DNA from: an uncultured Mediterranea sp.
Lineage (GTDB): Bacteria > Bacteroidota > Bacteroidia > Bacteroidales > Bacteroidaceae
DNA: 64,000 nt
Assembly: GCA_945831575.1 (NCBI GenBank)
Contig: CAMACX010000004.1
Coordinates: forward strand, 61,729 to 125,728
Direction: 5' to 3'
In this document: piece after piece, positions 23,707 through 33,000 of the stretch
Position numbering within the stretch: position 1 is the stretch's first letter
How the letters are laid out: each line of letters opens with the position of its first letter
Made by a program: the position numbers and the translations under genes
Notes under the pieces: model-generated
The model's input: only the letters and a program-made list of their open reading frames with translations
The model's database searches: none
Told to the model about the DNA's origin: nothing

Positions 23707-26037
23707 ATGATTAAGAAGATAGTTATCGCACTTTGGATATTGTTTGCCGTAGGAGTACTGGCCTGCTGGCTTCTCTTTGTGGCCATCGCCAAGGGGTGGA
23801 TTGGCTACATGCCACCCGTTGAGGATCTGGAGAATCCTACCTATAAGTTCGCCACTGAGGTCATTTCTGAAGACGGCAAGGCGCTCGGCACCTACTCGCT
23901 CAGCAAGGAGAACCGCGTCTATGTGGGCTACGGTGACCTCTCGCCCCACATGGTACATGCCCTGATTGCCACTGAGGACGAGCGCTTCAGTCAGCATTCG
24001 GGTATTGATGCCATTGCCCTGATGCGTGCTATTGTCAAACGTGGCATCCTCATGCAGCGTAGCGCCGGAGGTGGCAGTACCATCACTCAGCAGCTAAGCA
24101 AGCAGCTCTACTCACCGAGCGCGGGCAACTTCATGGAGCGACTCTTCCAGAAGCCCATCGAGTGGGTCATTGCCGTCAAGCTGGAGCGATTCTACACGAA
24201 GGAGGAGATACTCACCATGTATCTCAACAAATTCGACTTCCTCAACAACGCCGTGGGCATCAAGACCGCTGCCTATACCTACTTTGGCTGCCAGCCCTCT
24301 GAACTGAAGGTGGAGGAGGCGGCCACGCTGGTGGGCATGTGCAAGAACCCCTCGCTCTACAACCCCGTGCGCTACAACGAACGCAGCCGGGGGCGTCGCA
24401 ACGTGGTGCTCAACCAGATGCGCAAGGCGGAGTACATCACGCAAGCCGAGTGTGACTCCTTGCAACAGTTGCCTCTCACGCTGAGCTATCACCGAGTCGA
24501 TCACAACGAGGGATTGGCCACCTATTTCCGCGAGTACCTCCGCAGCGTGCTCTCAGCCAAGCGACCCAACCGCTCCGACTACCGAGGATGGCAGATGCAG
24601 AAGTACTACGAAGACTCCCTCGACTGGGAGACTAACCCTCTCTACGGATGGTGTGAGAAGAATACCAAAAAGGATGGCTCGCATTACAACCTGTACACCG
24701 ACGGGCTGAAGATCTACACCACCATCAACAGCAAGATGCAGACCTATGCTGAGCAGGCAGTGACCGAGCACCTCAGCGAACTGCAGGCTGCCTTCTTCAA
24801 GGAGAAGAAGGGGGCACGCACCGCACCTTATACCCGCAACCTCACCACCGAACAGGTGGATGAGATTCTGACCCGCGCCATGAAGCAGAGCGACCGCTAC
24901 CGGCTGATGAAGGCTGACGGAGCCTCTGACAAGGAGATTCGCGAAGCCTTCAACACGCCACAGCCTATGTCAGTCTTCAGCTGGCAGGGCGAGCGTGACA
25001 CGGTGATGACCCCCATGGACTCCATCCGTTACTACAAATTCTTCCTCCGTGCAGGGTTTATGTCAATGGATCCGCGTAATGGGCGCGTCAAGGCTTACGT
25101 GGGTGGACCCAACCACCACTACTTCAAGTACGATATGGCCATGTCGGGCCGTCGCCAGATAGGTTCTACGATGAAGCCCTTTGTTTATACGCTGGCCATG
25201 GAGAATGGTTTCTCGCCCTGTGATGAGGTGCGCCACGTACAGGTGACGCTCCTCGATGAGAACGGCATACCCTGGTCTCCTCGTAACGCCAACAACAAGC
25301 GGCTGGGTGAGATGGTGACTGTGAAGTGGGGATTGGCCAACAGCGACAACTGGGTCACTGCCTATCTCATGGGCAAACTCAATCCCTATGAGCTGAAGCA
25401 GCTGGTACACAACTTCGGCGTGCGCAATAAGGAGATTGTACCCTCCGTCTCCCTCTGTCTAGGCCCTTGTGAGATTTCCGTGGGTGAAATGGTAAGTGCT
25501 TATACAGCCTTCCCCGGTCACGGCATCCGCGTATCACCCGTCTTTGTGACCCGTATCGAGGACAACGAGGGCAATGAACTGGCCCGCTTCACACCTCAGG
25601 TACAGGAGGTCATCAGTCCGCTCAGCGCCAACAAGATGCTGGTGATGCTCCGGGCTGTCATCAACGAAGGCACCGGTGGCCGTGTACGACGCCTCGGCAT
25701 CCAGGCTGACATGGGAGGAAAGACCGGTACCACCAACAACAACTCAGATGGTTGGTTCATGGGCTTCACCCCCTCGCTCGTCTCCGGTTGCTGGGTGGGT
25801 GGTGAAGACCGCGACATCCACTTCGACCGCATGACCTACGGACAGGGAGCCTCTATGGCCCTCCCCATTTGGGCGAAGTACATGAAATTCGTACTGGCTG
25901 ACAAAACGTTGGGCTATGATCCAGAGGAGACCTTCGAACTGCCTGAAGATTTTGATCCCTGTAAGGAAATCCCTGATGAAGAGGGCGTGCGTATCATCGA
26001 TGAGCCCATTGAGGGATTGGATGACGTGTTCAACTGA
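23707..26037 (+). CDS. mrcA: Penicillin-binding protein 1A (bifunctional transglycosylase/transpeptidase)
   Basis: Polymerises and crosslinks peptidoglycan at the inner membrane. N-terminal TM segment about residues 5-28; GT51 transglycosylase domain with catalytic Glu90 in ATEDERFSQHSG; transpeptidase domain with SxxK at Ser487 (STMKPF), SDN at 546-548 and KTGT at 672-675. A linker of about 200 residues with Lys-rich KKNTKKDG and KEKKGART separates the domains. At 776 residues the size is normal for class A PBPs. The C-terminus is acidic (EELPEDFDPCKEIPDEEG type). It leads a run with the HPPK-like gene. Confidence 0.95.
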   Translation: MIKKIVIALWILFAVGVLACWLLFVAIAKGWIGYMPPVEDLENPTYKFATEVISEDGKALGTYSLSKENRVYVGYGDLSPHMVHALIATEDERFSQHSGIDAIALMRAIVKRGILMQRSAGGGSTITQQLSKQLYSPSAGNFMERLFQKPIEWVIAVKLERFYTKEEILTMYLNKFDFLNNAVGIKTAAYTYFGCQPSELKVEEAATLVGMCKNPSLYNPVRYNERSRGRRNVVLNQMRKAEYITQAECDSLQQLPLTLSYHRVDHNEGLATYFREYLRSVLSAKRPNRSDYRGWQMQKYYEDSLDWETNPLYGWCEKNTKKDGSHYNLYTDGLKIYTTINSKMQTYAEQAVTEHLSELQAAFFKEKKGARTAPYTRNLTTEQVDEILTRAMKQSDRYRLMKADGASDKEIREAFNTPQPMSVFSWQGERDTVMTPMDSIRYYKFFLRAGFMSMDPRNGRVKAYVGGPNHHYFKYDMAMSGRRQIGSTMKPFVYTLAMENGFSPCDEVRHVQVTLLDENGIPWSPRNANNKRLGEMVTVKWGLANSDNWVTAYLMGKLNPYELKQLVHNFGVRNKEIVPSVSLCLGPCEISVGEMVSAYTAFPGHGIRVSPVFVTRIEDNEGNELARFTPQVQEVISPLSANKMLVMLRAVINEGTGGRVRRLGIQADMGGKTGTTNNNSDGWFMGFTPSLVSGCWVGGEDRDIHFDRMTYGQGASMALPIWAKYMKFVLADKTLGYDPEETFELPEDFDPCKEIPDEEGVRIIDEPIEGLDDVFN

Positions 26038-26059
26038 TAACCTTTTGGTGTAAGCAGAG

Positions 26060-26425
26060 ATGAACTACTTGATTTGCCTGGGGAGCAACACGGAGCAAGA
26101 CTACAATATGGCCTTGGCCCGTAGGGAATTGCAAGCACTCTTCCCTGATGTGACCTTCTCGGCACAGCTCCTTACCGAGCCTATCGGTATGAAGCACTCT
26201 TTGGCTCCCTTTGCCAACCAACTGGCCCGATTCACCTCCCCGGACTCGCCCTCCATGGTGAAGCAGCAGCTCAAGGATATTGAGTGGAGAGCCGGTCGCC
26301 GTCCTGAGGAGAAGGCCCAGGAGACGATTCGTCTGGACCTGGACCTACTTATGGTCGATGGAGCGCCTCTAAAGAGTGACGACCTCCAGCGAAGCTTCGT
26401 CAAGCAGTTGTTGGACCACTTCTGA
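26060..26425 (+). CDS. Short HPPK-like protein (2-amino-4-hydroxy-6-hydroxymethyldihydropteridine pyrophosphokinase family)
   Basis: A 121-residue protein starting MNYLICLGSNTEQDYNMALARREL, the HPPK opening (LGSN), with EWRAGRRPEEK and a C-terminal ETIRLDLDLLMVDG that corresponds to the HPPK metal motif (R-x2-D-x-D). Normal FolK is about 155-165 residues; here the middle segment is shortened and the Arg before the DLD is shifted by one position. It may be a reduced but active folate enzyme or a divergent paralogue. It is 22 bp after the PBP1A stop, so probably cotranscribed. Confidence 0.65.
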   Translation: MNYLICLGSNTEQDYNMALARRELQALFPDVTFSAQLLTEPIGMKHSLAPFANQLARFTSPDSPSMVKQQLKDIEWRAGRRPEEKAQETIRLDLDLLMVDGAPLKSDDLQRSFVKQLLDHF

Positions 26426-26582
26426 TAACTCCAGATGACAGGTTCAGTAATAACCGCGCTGCTTTGAGCAGCCACATTATAGAAAAGAGTTGAAGATTTC
26501 AAATAAGCATTGAATACTCAACCTAAAGAAAAGCATTGAAAACTTAATATATAGAATTGAAAACCCAATAATAAGGAATAGT

Positions 26583-27347
26583 ATGAAGTTTTTAGGAATT
26601 ATACCCGCTCGATACGCCTCCACCCGCTTTCCGGCCAAACCGTTGGCCCTGCTCGGAGGCAAAACTGTGATTGAACGTGTCTATACACAGGTCCTTGGAC
26701 AGGTGGACGATGCCTATGTAGCCACTGATGACGACCGCATTCGCCAGGCAGTGGAGGCCTTTGGCGGCAAGGTGGTCATGACTTCGCCCCTTCACAAAAG
26801 TGGCACCGACCGCAGCCGCGAAGCTGCTGACATGGTGGGAGGTGACTTTGATGTGGTCATCAACATCCAGGGCGATGAACCCTTTATCCAACCCTCGCAG
26901 CTGCAAGCCATCAAGGCCTGCTTTGACGAACCTAACACGCAGATTGCCACCCTGGTCAAGCCCTTTACGCCGGATGACGGATGGGAGGCCCTGCACAACC
27001 CCAATTCCCCCAAGGTGGTAGTCAACCAGCGCATGGAGGCACTCTATTTCAGCCGTTCGGTGATACCCTATTGCCGTGGCAAGGAGAGAGAGGAGTGGCT
27101 CAGCAGCCACACCTACTACAAGCATATCGGTCTCTATGCCTACACCCTGCCTACTCTGCATGCCATCACTCAGTTGCCCCAATCCTCACTCGAACTGGCT
27201 GAATCGCTCGAACAGCTCCGCTGGTTGGAGAATGGCTACACCATCCGTGTAGGCATCAGTCAGGTAGAGACCATCGGCATCGACACCCCCGAAGACTTGC
27301 AGCGGGCCGAACTATTCCTTCAACAACTTCAAGCCCTTCGCCCATGA
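26583..27347 (+). CDS. kdsB: 3-deoxy-manno-octulosonate cytidylyltransferase (CMP-Kdo synthetase)
   Basis: Activates Kdo with CTP for lipid A-core assembly. A 254-residue nucleotidyltransferase: IIPARYASTRFPAKPLALLGGKTVIERVY (activation loop with Arg/Lys), NIQGDEPFIQP (metal Asp), and GIDTPEDL near the C-terminus. Length fits the family (about 245-255). Its stop overlaps the start of the MORN protein (ATGA). The 157-bp upstream gap holds a small hairpin (26459 region) and four TTGAA-type repeats but no clear promoter. Confidence 0.96.
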   Translation: MKFLGIIPARYASTRFPAKPLALLGGKTVIERVYTQVLGQVDDAYVATDDDRIRQAVEAFGGKVVMTSPLHKSGTDRSREAADMVGGDFDVVINIQGDEPFIQPSQLQAIKACFDEPNTQIATLVKPFTPDDGWEALHNPNSPKVVVNQRMEALYFSRSVIPYCRGKEREEWLSSHTYYKHIGLYAYTLPTLHAITQLPQSSLELAESLEQLRWLENGYTIRVGISQVETIGIDTPEDLQRAELFLQQLQALRP

Positions 27348-28465
27348 AAAAGATGATTCTCCTTATCCTCTGCTGCCTCCTCGCCATGCCGATGCAGCAG
27401 CTTTCAGCACAAGGTATCAATATCGGTACCTATACCTTCAAGGATGGCAGCGTCTATACCGGCGAACTGAAGGGCCGCAAACCCAACGGTAAGGGACGTA
27501 CTGTAATGAAAAACGGCGATCTCTATGAAGGTAACTACGTGAAAGGCAAACGTCAAGGTACGGGAACCTATTCCTTCAGTGACGGTGAACGCTACGAGGG
27601 GGAATGGTTTCAGGACCAGCAACATGGCCGAGGTACCTTCTACTTCCTCAACAACAACCGCTACGAGGGGATGTGGTATCAGGACTATCAGCATGGGCAT
27701 GGCGTAATGTACTACCACAACGGTGACCGCTACGATGGCGAGTGGAATAATGATAAACGCCAGGGACAGGGCACCTATACCTGGCGCAACGGATCTTCCT
27801 ACGTGGGCTCTTGGGTGGCCGACAAGAAGGAGGGCAAAGGTGTCTTTACCTGGAATGACGGATCGCGCTATGATGGTGAATGGCGCAACGATGTGCGTCA
27901 GGGTACTGGAACCTTTGAGTTTGCCAACGGTGACAAATACGTGGGCCAGTGGGTGGACGACATGCAGCATGGTCGGGGCATCTACTTCTTCCACACGGGC
28001 GACCGCTACGAAGGCGACTATGTCGAGGGCGAGCGCACAGGCGAAGGCATATACTACCATGCCAACGGCGACAAATACGTAGGTCATTTCAAGGAGGGCA
28101 TACAGGAGGGCAAAGGCTCCTTCTCCTGGGCCAACGGAGCCTACTACGAGGGGAACTGGAAAGACAACCAGCGCCACGGTCGTGGTATTTACCGCTGGGG
28201 AGCCGGTGACCGTTACGAGGGTGAATTCGCCAACAATAAGTTTAATGGACAGGGCACCCTGGAGACTACAGATGGCACCCGCTATACTGGAGGCTTTGTG
28301 GATGGACTGGAAGAGGGTAACGGGGTACAGATCAAGAAGGATGGCACCCGTTTCGAAGGTTTCTTCAAGCAAGGCAAAAAGCATGGTCCCTTTGTGGAGA
28401 CCGATGCGCAGGGCAACGTCATCCGCAAAGGGACCTATAAGATGGGACGCCTTGTAGAACAGTAA
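27344..28465 (+). CDS. Secreted MORN-repeat protein
   Basis: A 373-residue protein with signal peptide MKKMILLILCCLLAMPMQQLSAQ followed by about 14 tandem 23-residue MORN repeats with the pattern G.Y.F.DG.RYEG.W..... across residues 28-350, ending with a half repeat. MORN repeats form an elongated beta-solenoid used as a scaffold or for membrane/lipid contact in other systems. The target here is unknown. The start overlaps kdsB by 4 bp, so it shares its transcript; a cell-envelope role is inferred from the signal peptide and that neighbour. It abuts the convergent GTPase gene with a 5-bp gap. Confidence 0.88.
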   Translation: MKKMILLILCCLLAMPMQQLSAQGINIGTYTFKDGSVYTGELKGRKPNGKGRTVMKNGDLYEGNYVKGKRQGTGTYSFSDGERYEGEWFQDQQHGRGTFYFLNNNRYEGMWYQDYQHGHGVMYYHNGDRYDGEWNNDKRQGQGTYTWRNGSSYVGSWVADKKEGKGVFTWNDGSRYDGEWRNDVRQGTGTFEFANGDKYVGQWVDDMQHGRGIYFFHTGDRYEGDYVEGERTGEGIYYHANGDKYVGHFKEGIQEGKGSFSWANGAYYEGNWKDNQRHGRGIYRWGAGDRYEGEFANNKFNGQGTLETTDGTRYTGGFVDGLEEGNGVQIKKDGTRFEGFFKQGKKHGPFVETDAQGNVIRKGTYKMGRLVEQ

Positions 28466-28470
28466 GTGGA

Positions 28471-29733
28471 TTACTCCAGGCACTCGTCCAGATCATGGGT
28501 GAGCTGTTCGCGATTCATGTGCTGACCGATGAAGACAATCTTTACCATGCGGTCACCGTACTGCTCATCCCAGTCGCGCAGCAGTCCGGGTTCCTCCTTG
28601 ATGAGTTGAATCAACTCCTCTTGAGGTGCCGTGGCATACCATTGCCCACACTCCTGAATCTTCTTCTGCGAACCGGCTTGTTCAAACAGAAATGACATGT
28701 CGCGCTGGTGGCTGAAGTAGCAGATACCCTTGGCGCGGATGATGTTCTTGGGCCACTTCGTGGCTACAAAGCGGTCGAACTTATGGATGTCGAAGGCCGG
28801 CCGACGGTAATAGACGAAGGTGCTGATGCCATACTCTTCAGCCTCACCTTCCTCATCATGATGATGGTGATGGTGGTGATGCCCATGCTCCTCTTCATGC
28901 TCATGTTCATGATGGTGTTCATGTTCCTCTTCTTCCTCGTGGTGGTGATGTGCTGCATGCGAACCGTGTTGATGGGCTTCGTGCTCCTCTTCAGCAGTGG
29001 CGGCTTTCTCAATGCCCCGTACCCATCCGGCACTGGTCGCTACGCGCTCGAAGTGGAAGAGGTGAGTGTCAAGCAGTTTCTCCAGAGGTACATCGGCATA
29101 GTTGCACTCAATGATCTCTGCAGCCGGTTGCAGTACACGGAGGATGTGCTTGATTCGCTCCAGTTCTTCGGGCTTTACTTCGGCAGCCTTGTTGAGTAAG
29201 ATGAGGTTACAGAACTCTATCTGCTGGATAATCAAGTTCTCAATGTCCTCCTCGTCGATATGGTCGCGGGTCAGGCTGTCGCCGCAGGCGAACTCATCTT
29301 GCAGGCGCAGGGCATCGACCACCGTAGCCACGCAGTCCAGTCGTAGCAGGCCATATTTGGTGAAGTTGCCTCCCATGCGTGGAATGCTGCAGAGGGTCTG
29401 GGCAATTGGCTCCGGCTCACAGATACCACTGGCCTCGATGACGATGTAGTCAAACTGCTGCATCTTCATCAGGTCGCTGACTTGCTGTATCAGATCCATC
29501 TTCAGCGTACAGCAGATGCAGCCATTTTGCAGTGCCACGAGGCTGTCGTCCTTCTGATTGACGATGCCTCCTTTCTGAATCAGGTCAGCATCAATGTTGA
29601 CTTCACCCAAATCGTTGACAATGACGGCAAAGCGTATGCCTCGTTCATTGGTGAGGATATGGTTGACCAGGGTGGTCTTTCCGCTGCCCAGGTAGCCTGT
29701 CAGCAGCAGTACAGGAATCTCTTTTTCTTTCAT
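28471..29733 (-). CDS. CobW/COG0523-family GTPase, probable zinc metallochaperone
   Basis: A 420-residue G3E GTPase: Walker A GYLGSGKTT (13-21), the metal motif GCICC (71-75), a Walker B-like DYIVIEASGICEP, NKAAE for guanine recognition and a C-terminal CobW_C domain. Between the domains lies an extreme His/Glu-rich stretch (about residues 250-300) with a run of eight consecutive His. COG0523 proteins insert zinc, cobalt or iron into client enzymes; the His loop favours zinc or nickel. The ATG at 29733 (MKEKEIPVLLLTGYLGSGKT) fits the family; an alternative ATG at 29769 adds 12 residues. No Zur-like site was recognised upstream. Confidence 0.88.
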   Translation of the reverse strand: MKEKEIPVLLLTGYLGSGKTTLVNHILTNERGIRFAVIVNDLGEVNIDADLIQKGGIVNQKDDSLVALQNGCICCTLKMDLIQQVSDLMKMQQFDYIVIEASGICEPEPIAQTLCSIPRMGGNFTKYGLLRLDCVATVVDALRLQDEFACGDSLTRDHIDEEDIENLIIQQIEFCNLILLNKAAEVKPEELERIKHILRVLQPAAEIIECNYADVPLEKLLDTHLFHFERVATSAGWVRGIEKAATAEEEHEAHQHGSHAAHHHHEEEEEHEHHHEHEHEEEHGHHHHHHHHDEEGEAEEYGISTFVYYRRPAFDIHKFDRFVATKWPKNIIRAKGICYFSHQRDMSFLFEQAGSQKKIQECGQWYATAPQEELIQLIKEEPGLLRDWDEQYGDRMVKIVFIGQHMNREQLTHDLDECLE

Positions 29734-29935
29734 TTTATTGTTTGTTTTGTCAGATTTGTCATTAAGCATTCAATCTACAAAAAGAGTGCCAAAGAGTGCA
29801 GTATGTGATGAGTGCTTTGTAATACATGGCTTGTGAGGGGGAGATGATGGTTTGGCGATTTTAATGATTGGTTGACGTTTTACCGCTCAGACTGATAAAC
29901 TTCTGTAAAAAATTCGTTTTTTCTTTCTTTTTTTG

Positions 29936-29943
29936 TAGCTTTG
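29936..29943 (+). promoter_or_regulatory. -7 box of the ileS promoter
   Basis: TAGCTTTG matches TAnnTTTG. A T-rich tract lies upstream but there is no exact TTG at 19-20 bp. The start codon is 86 bp downstream. Confidence 0.5.
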
Positions 29944-30028
29944 CGCCCTAAAAATAGGCGGTATTGTGGTCGTGTGCTGCAAGCCGTTTCGGTAAACTGC
30001 ATAATAAAAAATAAAATAGAACCACAGC

Positions 30029-33000
30029 ATGGATAAGAAATTTGCTGAATATCAGAAGTTTGACCTTTCTGAAATCAATAAGGAAGTGTTGAAGAACTGG
30101 GATGCGAACGATGTGTTCGCCAAGAGTATGACCGAGCGTGAAGGGTGTCCTTCGTTTGTTTTCTTTGAGGGTCCTCCCTCTGCCAATGGTATGCCTGGCA
30201 TCCACCACGTGATGGCACGCTCCATCAAGGATATCTTCTGTCGTTACAAGACGATGAAGGGATTTCAGGTGAAGCGCAAGGCCGGATGGGATACGCACGG
30301 CTTGCCCGTGGAATTGGGCGTGGAGAAGGCTCTGGGCATTACGAAAGAAGATATTGGAAAGAGCATCTCGGTGGCTGAGTACAATGCTGCTTGCCGCAAG
30401 GATGTGATGAAGTTCACCAAAGAGTGGACAGACTTGACTCACCGCATGGGTTACTGGGTCGATCTGGAGCACCCTTACATCACCTACGACAACCGCTATA
30501 TTGAGACCCTTTGGTGGCTCCTCAAGCAACTCTACAATAAGAACCTGCTCTACAAGGGCTACACCATTCAGCCCTATTCACCCGCAGCGGGAACCGGACT
30601 GAGCTCGCACGAGCTGAACCAGCCCGGGTGCTATCGCGACGTGAAGGACCTCACCGTAGTGGGACAGTTCCGCATCCTCGACCCCAAGCCTGAGATGGCG
30701 GAGTGGGGTACTCCCTACTTCCTGGCATGGACCACCACTCCCTGGACGCTCCCTTCGAACACGGCACTCTGCGTAGGACCTAAGATTGACTACGTAGCCG
30801 TTCAGACTTACAACGCCTATACCGGTGAGAAGATGACTGCTGTATTGGCCAAGCCTTTGCTCCACAACCACTTCAATCCTAAGGCAGAGGGGCTGAGCCT
30901 GGATGAATACAAGCCTGGAGACAAGCTCGTCCCCTACAAAGTCGTGGGTGAATACAAGGGTCCCGAATTGGTTGGCATGAAGTATGCACAGCTCCTGCCG
31001 TGGGTTAAGCCTGTGGAGGTGGATACAGAGGGTGTATGGCACGATGCTTCGGAGAAGGCTTTCCGTGTCATCCCCGGCGACTACGTCACTACCGAGGATG
31101 GTACCGGTATCGTCCATATCGCACCTACCTTCGGTGCCGATGATGCCAATGTGGCCCGTGCAGCAGGCATTCCCTCTCTCTTCATGATTAATAAGCGTGG
31201 AGAGACACGGCCTATGGTTGATCTGACCGGAAAATTCTACCTGCTTGAAGAGCTCGACGAGCGCTTCGTTAATGAATGTGTAGATACTACTGTATATAAG
31301 GAATATGAAGGCCGGTGGGTGAAGAACGCCTACGACCCGCAGTTTACTGTGGATGGCAAGTACGACGAGAAGGCCGCGCAGGCTGCCGAAAGTCTCGATG
31401 TCTATATCTGCATGAAGATGAAGGCTGCCAACCTGGCTTTCAAGATGGAGAAGCATGTCCACAACTACCCTCACTGCTGGCGCACGGACAAACCTGTCCT
31501 TTACTATCCTCTGGATAGCTGGTTCATCCGCAGTACTGCCTGCAAGGAGCGTATGATGGAGCTCAACAAGTGCATCAACTGGAAGCCTGAATCCACCGGT
31601 ACAGGCCGTTTCGGTAAATGGTTGGAGAATCTCAATGACTGGAACTTGAGCCGTTCGCGTTACTGGGGTACACCGCTCCCCATCTGGCGTACCGAAGAGG
31701 GCGACGAGGAGAAGTGCATTGAGTCGGTTGAAGAACTCTACAACGAGGTAGAGAAGGCTGTGGCTGCTGGCGTGATGAAGAGCAATCCCTACAAGGAAAA
31801 GGGATTCGTGCCCGGCCTCTATACGCAGGAGAACTACGGCAAGATTGACCTTCATCGTCCCTACGTGGATGAGGTTCTGCTTGTATCTGCGAGTGGCAAA
31901 CCGATGAAGCGTGAGAGTGACCTGATTGATGTATGGTTCGACTCGGGTGCCATGCCTTATGCGCAGATTCACTATCCTTTCGAAAACAAGGAGGCTCTCG
32001 ATACCCATCAAGTCTATCCTGCCGACTTCATTGCAGAGGGCGTGGATCAGACGCGTGGTTGGTTCTTCACGCTTCATGCTATCGCCACGATGGTATTCGA
32101 CAGTGTAAGTTACAAGGCCGTAATCTCTAACGGATTGGTGCTCGATAAGAACGGCAATAAGATGTCCAAGCGCCTGGGTAATGCGGTGGATCCCTTTGCC
32201 ACCATCGAGAAGTACGGCTCCGATCCCTTGCGTTGGTACATGATTACCAACTCATCGCCTTGGGACAACCTGAAGTTTGATGTAGATGGGGTGGAAGAGG
32301 TTCGCCGCAAGTTCTTCGGCACACTCTACAACACCTACTCTTTCTTCGCCCTCTATGCCAATGTGGATGGCTTCTGCTATGCGGAGCCTGACGTGCCTCT
32401 GCAGGAGCGTCCTGAGATTGACCGTTGGATTCTCTCGCTGCTCAATAGCTTGATTAAGAATGTTGATAGCTGTCTTGCTGACTACGAGCCTACGAAGGCA
32501 GGCCGCCTGATTCAGGACTTTGTCAACGACAACCTCTCCAACTGGTATGTGCGCCTCAACCGCAAACGCTTCTGGGGTGGTGGCATGACTGCTGACAAGC
32601 TCTCTGCTTATCAGACTCTCTATACCTGCCTGGAGACTGTTGCCAAGCTGATGGCTCCCATTGCACCCTTCTATGCCGACATGCTCTACATGGACCTGGT
32701 GAAGGTGACTGGCCGCGACAGCGTGGTATCGGTTCATCTGGCTAAGTTCCCTGAGGCCGACGCATCGGTTATTGATACCGAACTCGAAGCCCGTATGCAG
32801 ATGGCCCAGAGTGTCACCTCCATGGTATTGGCCCTGCGTCGTAAGGTCAACATCAAGGTACGTCAGCCCCTGCAGTGCATCATGATTCCCGTAGTCGATG
32901 AGGCTCAGCGTGCCCATATCGAGGCCGTAAAGAACCTCATCATGAGCGAGGTGAATGTCAAGGAACTGCAGTTTGTGGAGGGTGAATCAGGTGTGTTGGT

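Noticed and set aside
26455..26475. 6-bp hairpin GCTGCTTTGAGCAGC after the HPPK-like gene, as a terminator
   Set aside because: No T-run follows on either strand.
27404..28483. 359-codon open frame on the minus strand opposite the MORN gene
   Set aside because: It is the mirror of a 69-bp repetitive coding sequence; its product is a low-complexity Val/Ala/Ile sequence with no recognisable domain.
30578..32077. 499-codon open frame on the minus strand inside ileS
   Set aside because: It lies wholly opposite an unambiguous ileS, with no promoter-like site or family motif; such long antisense frames are common in GC-balanced genes.
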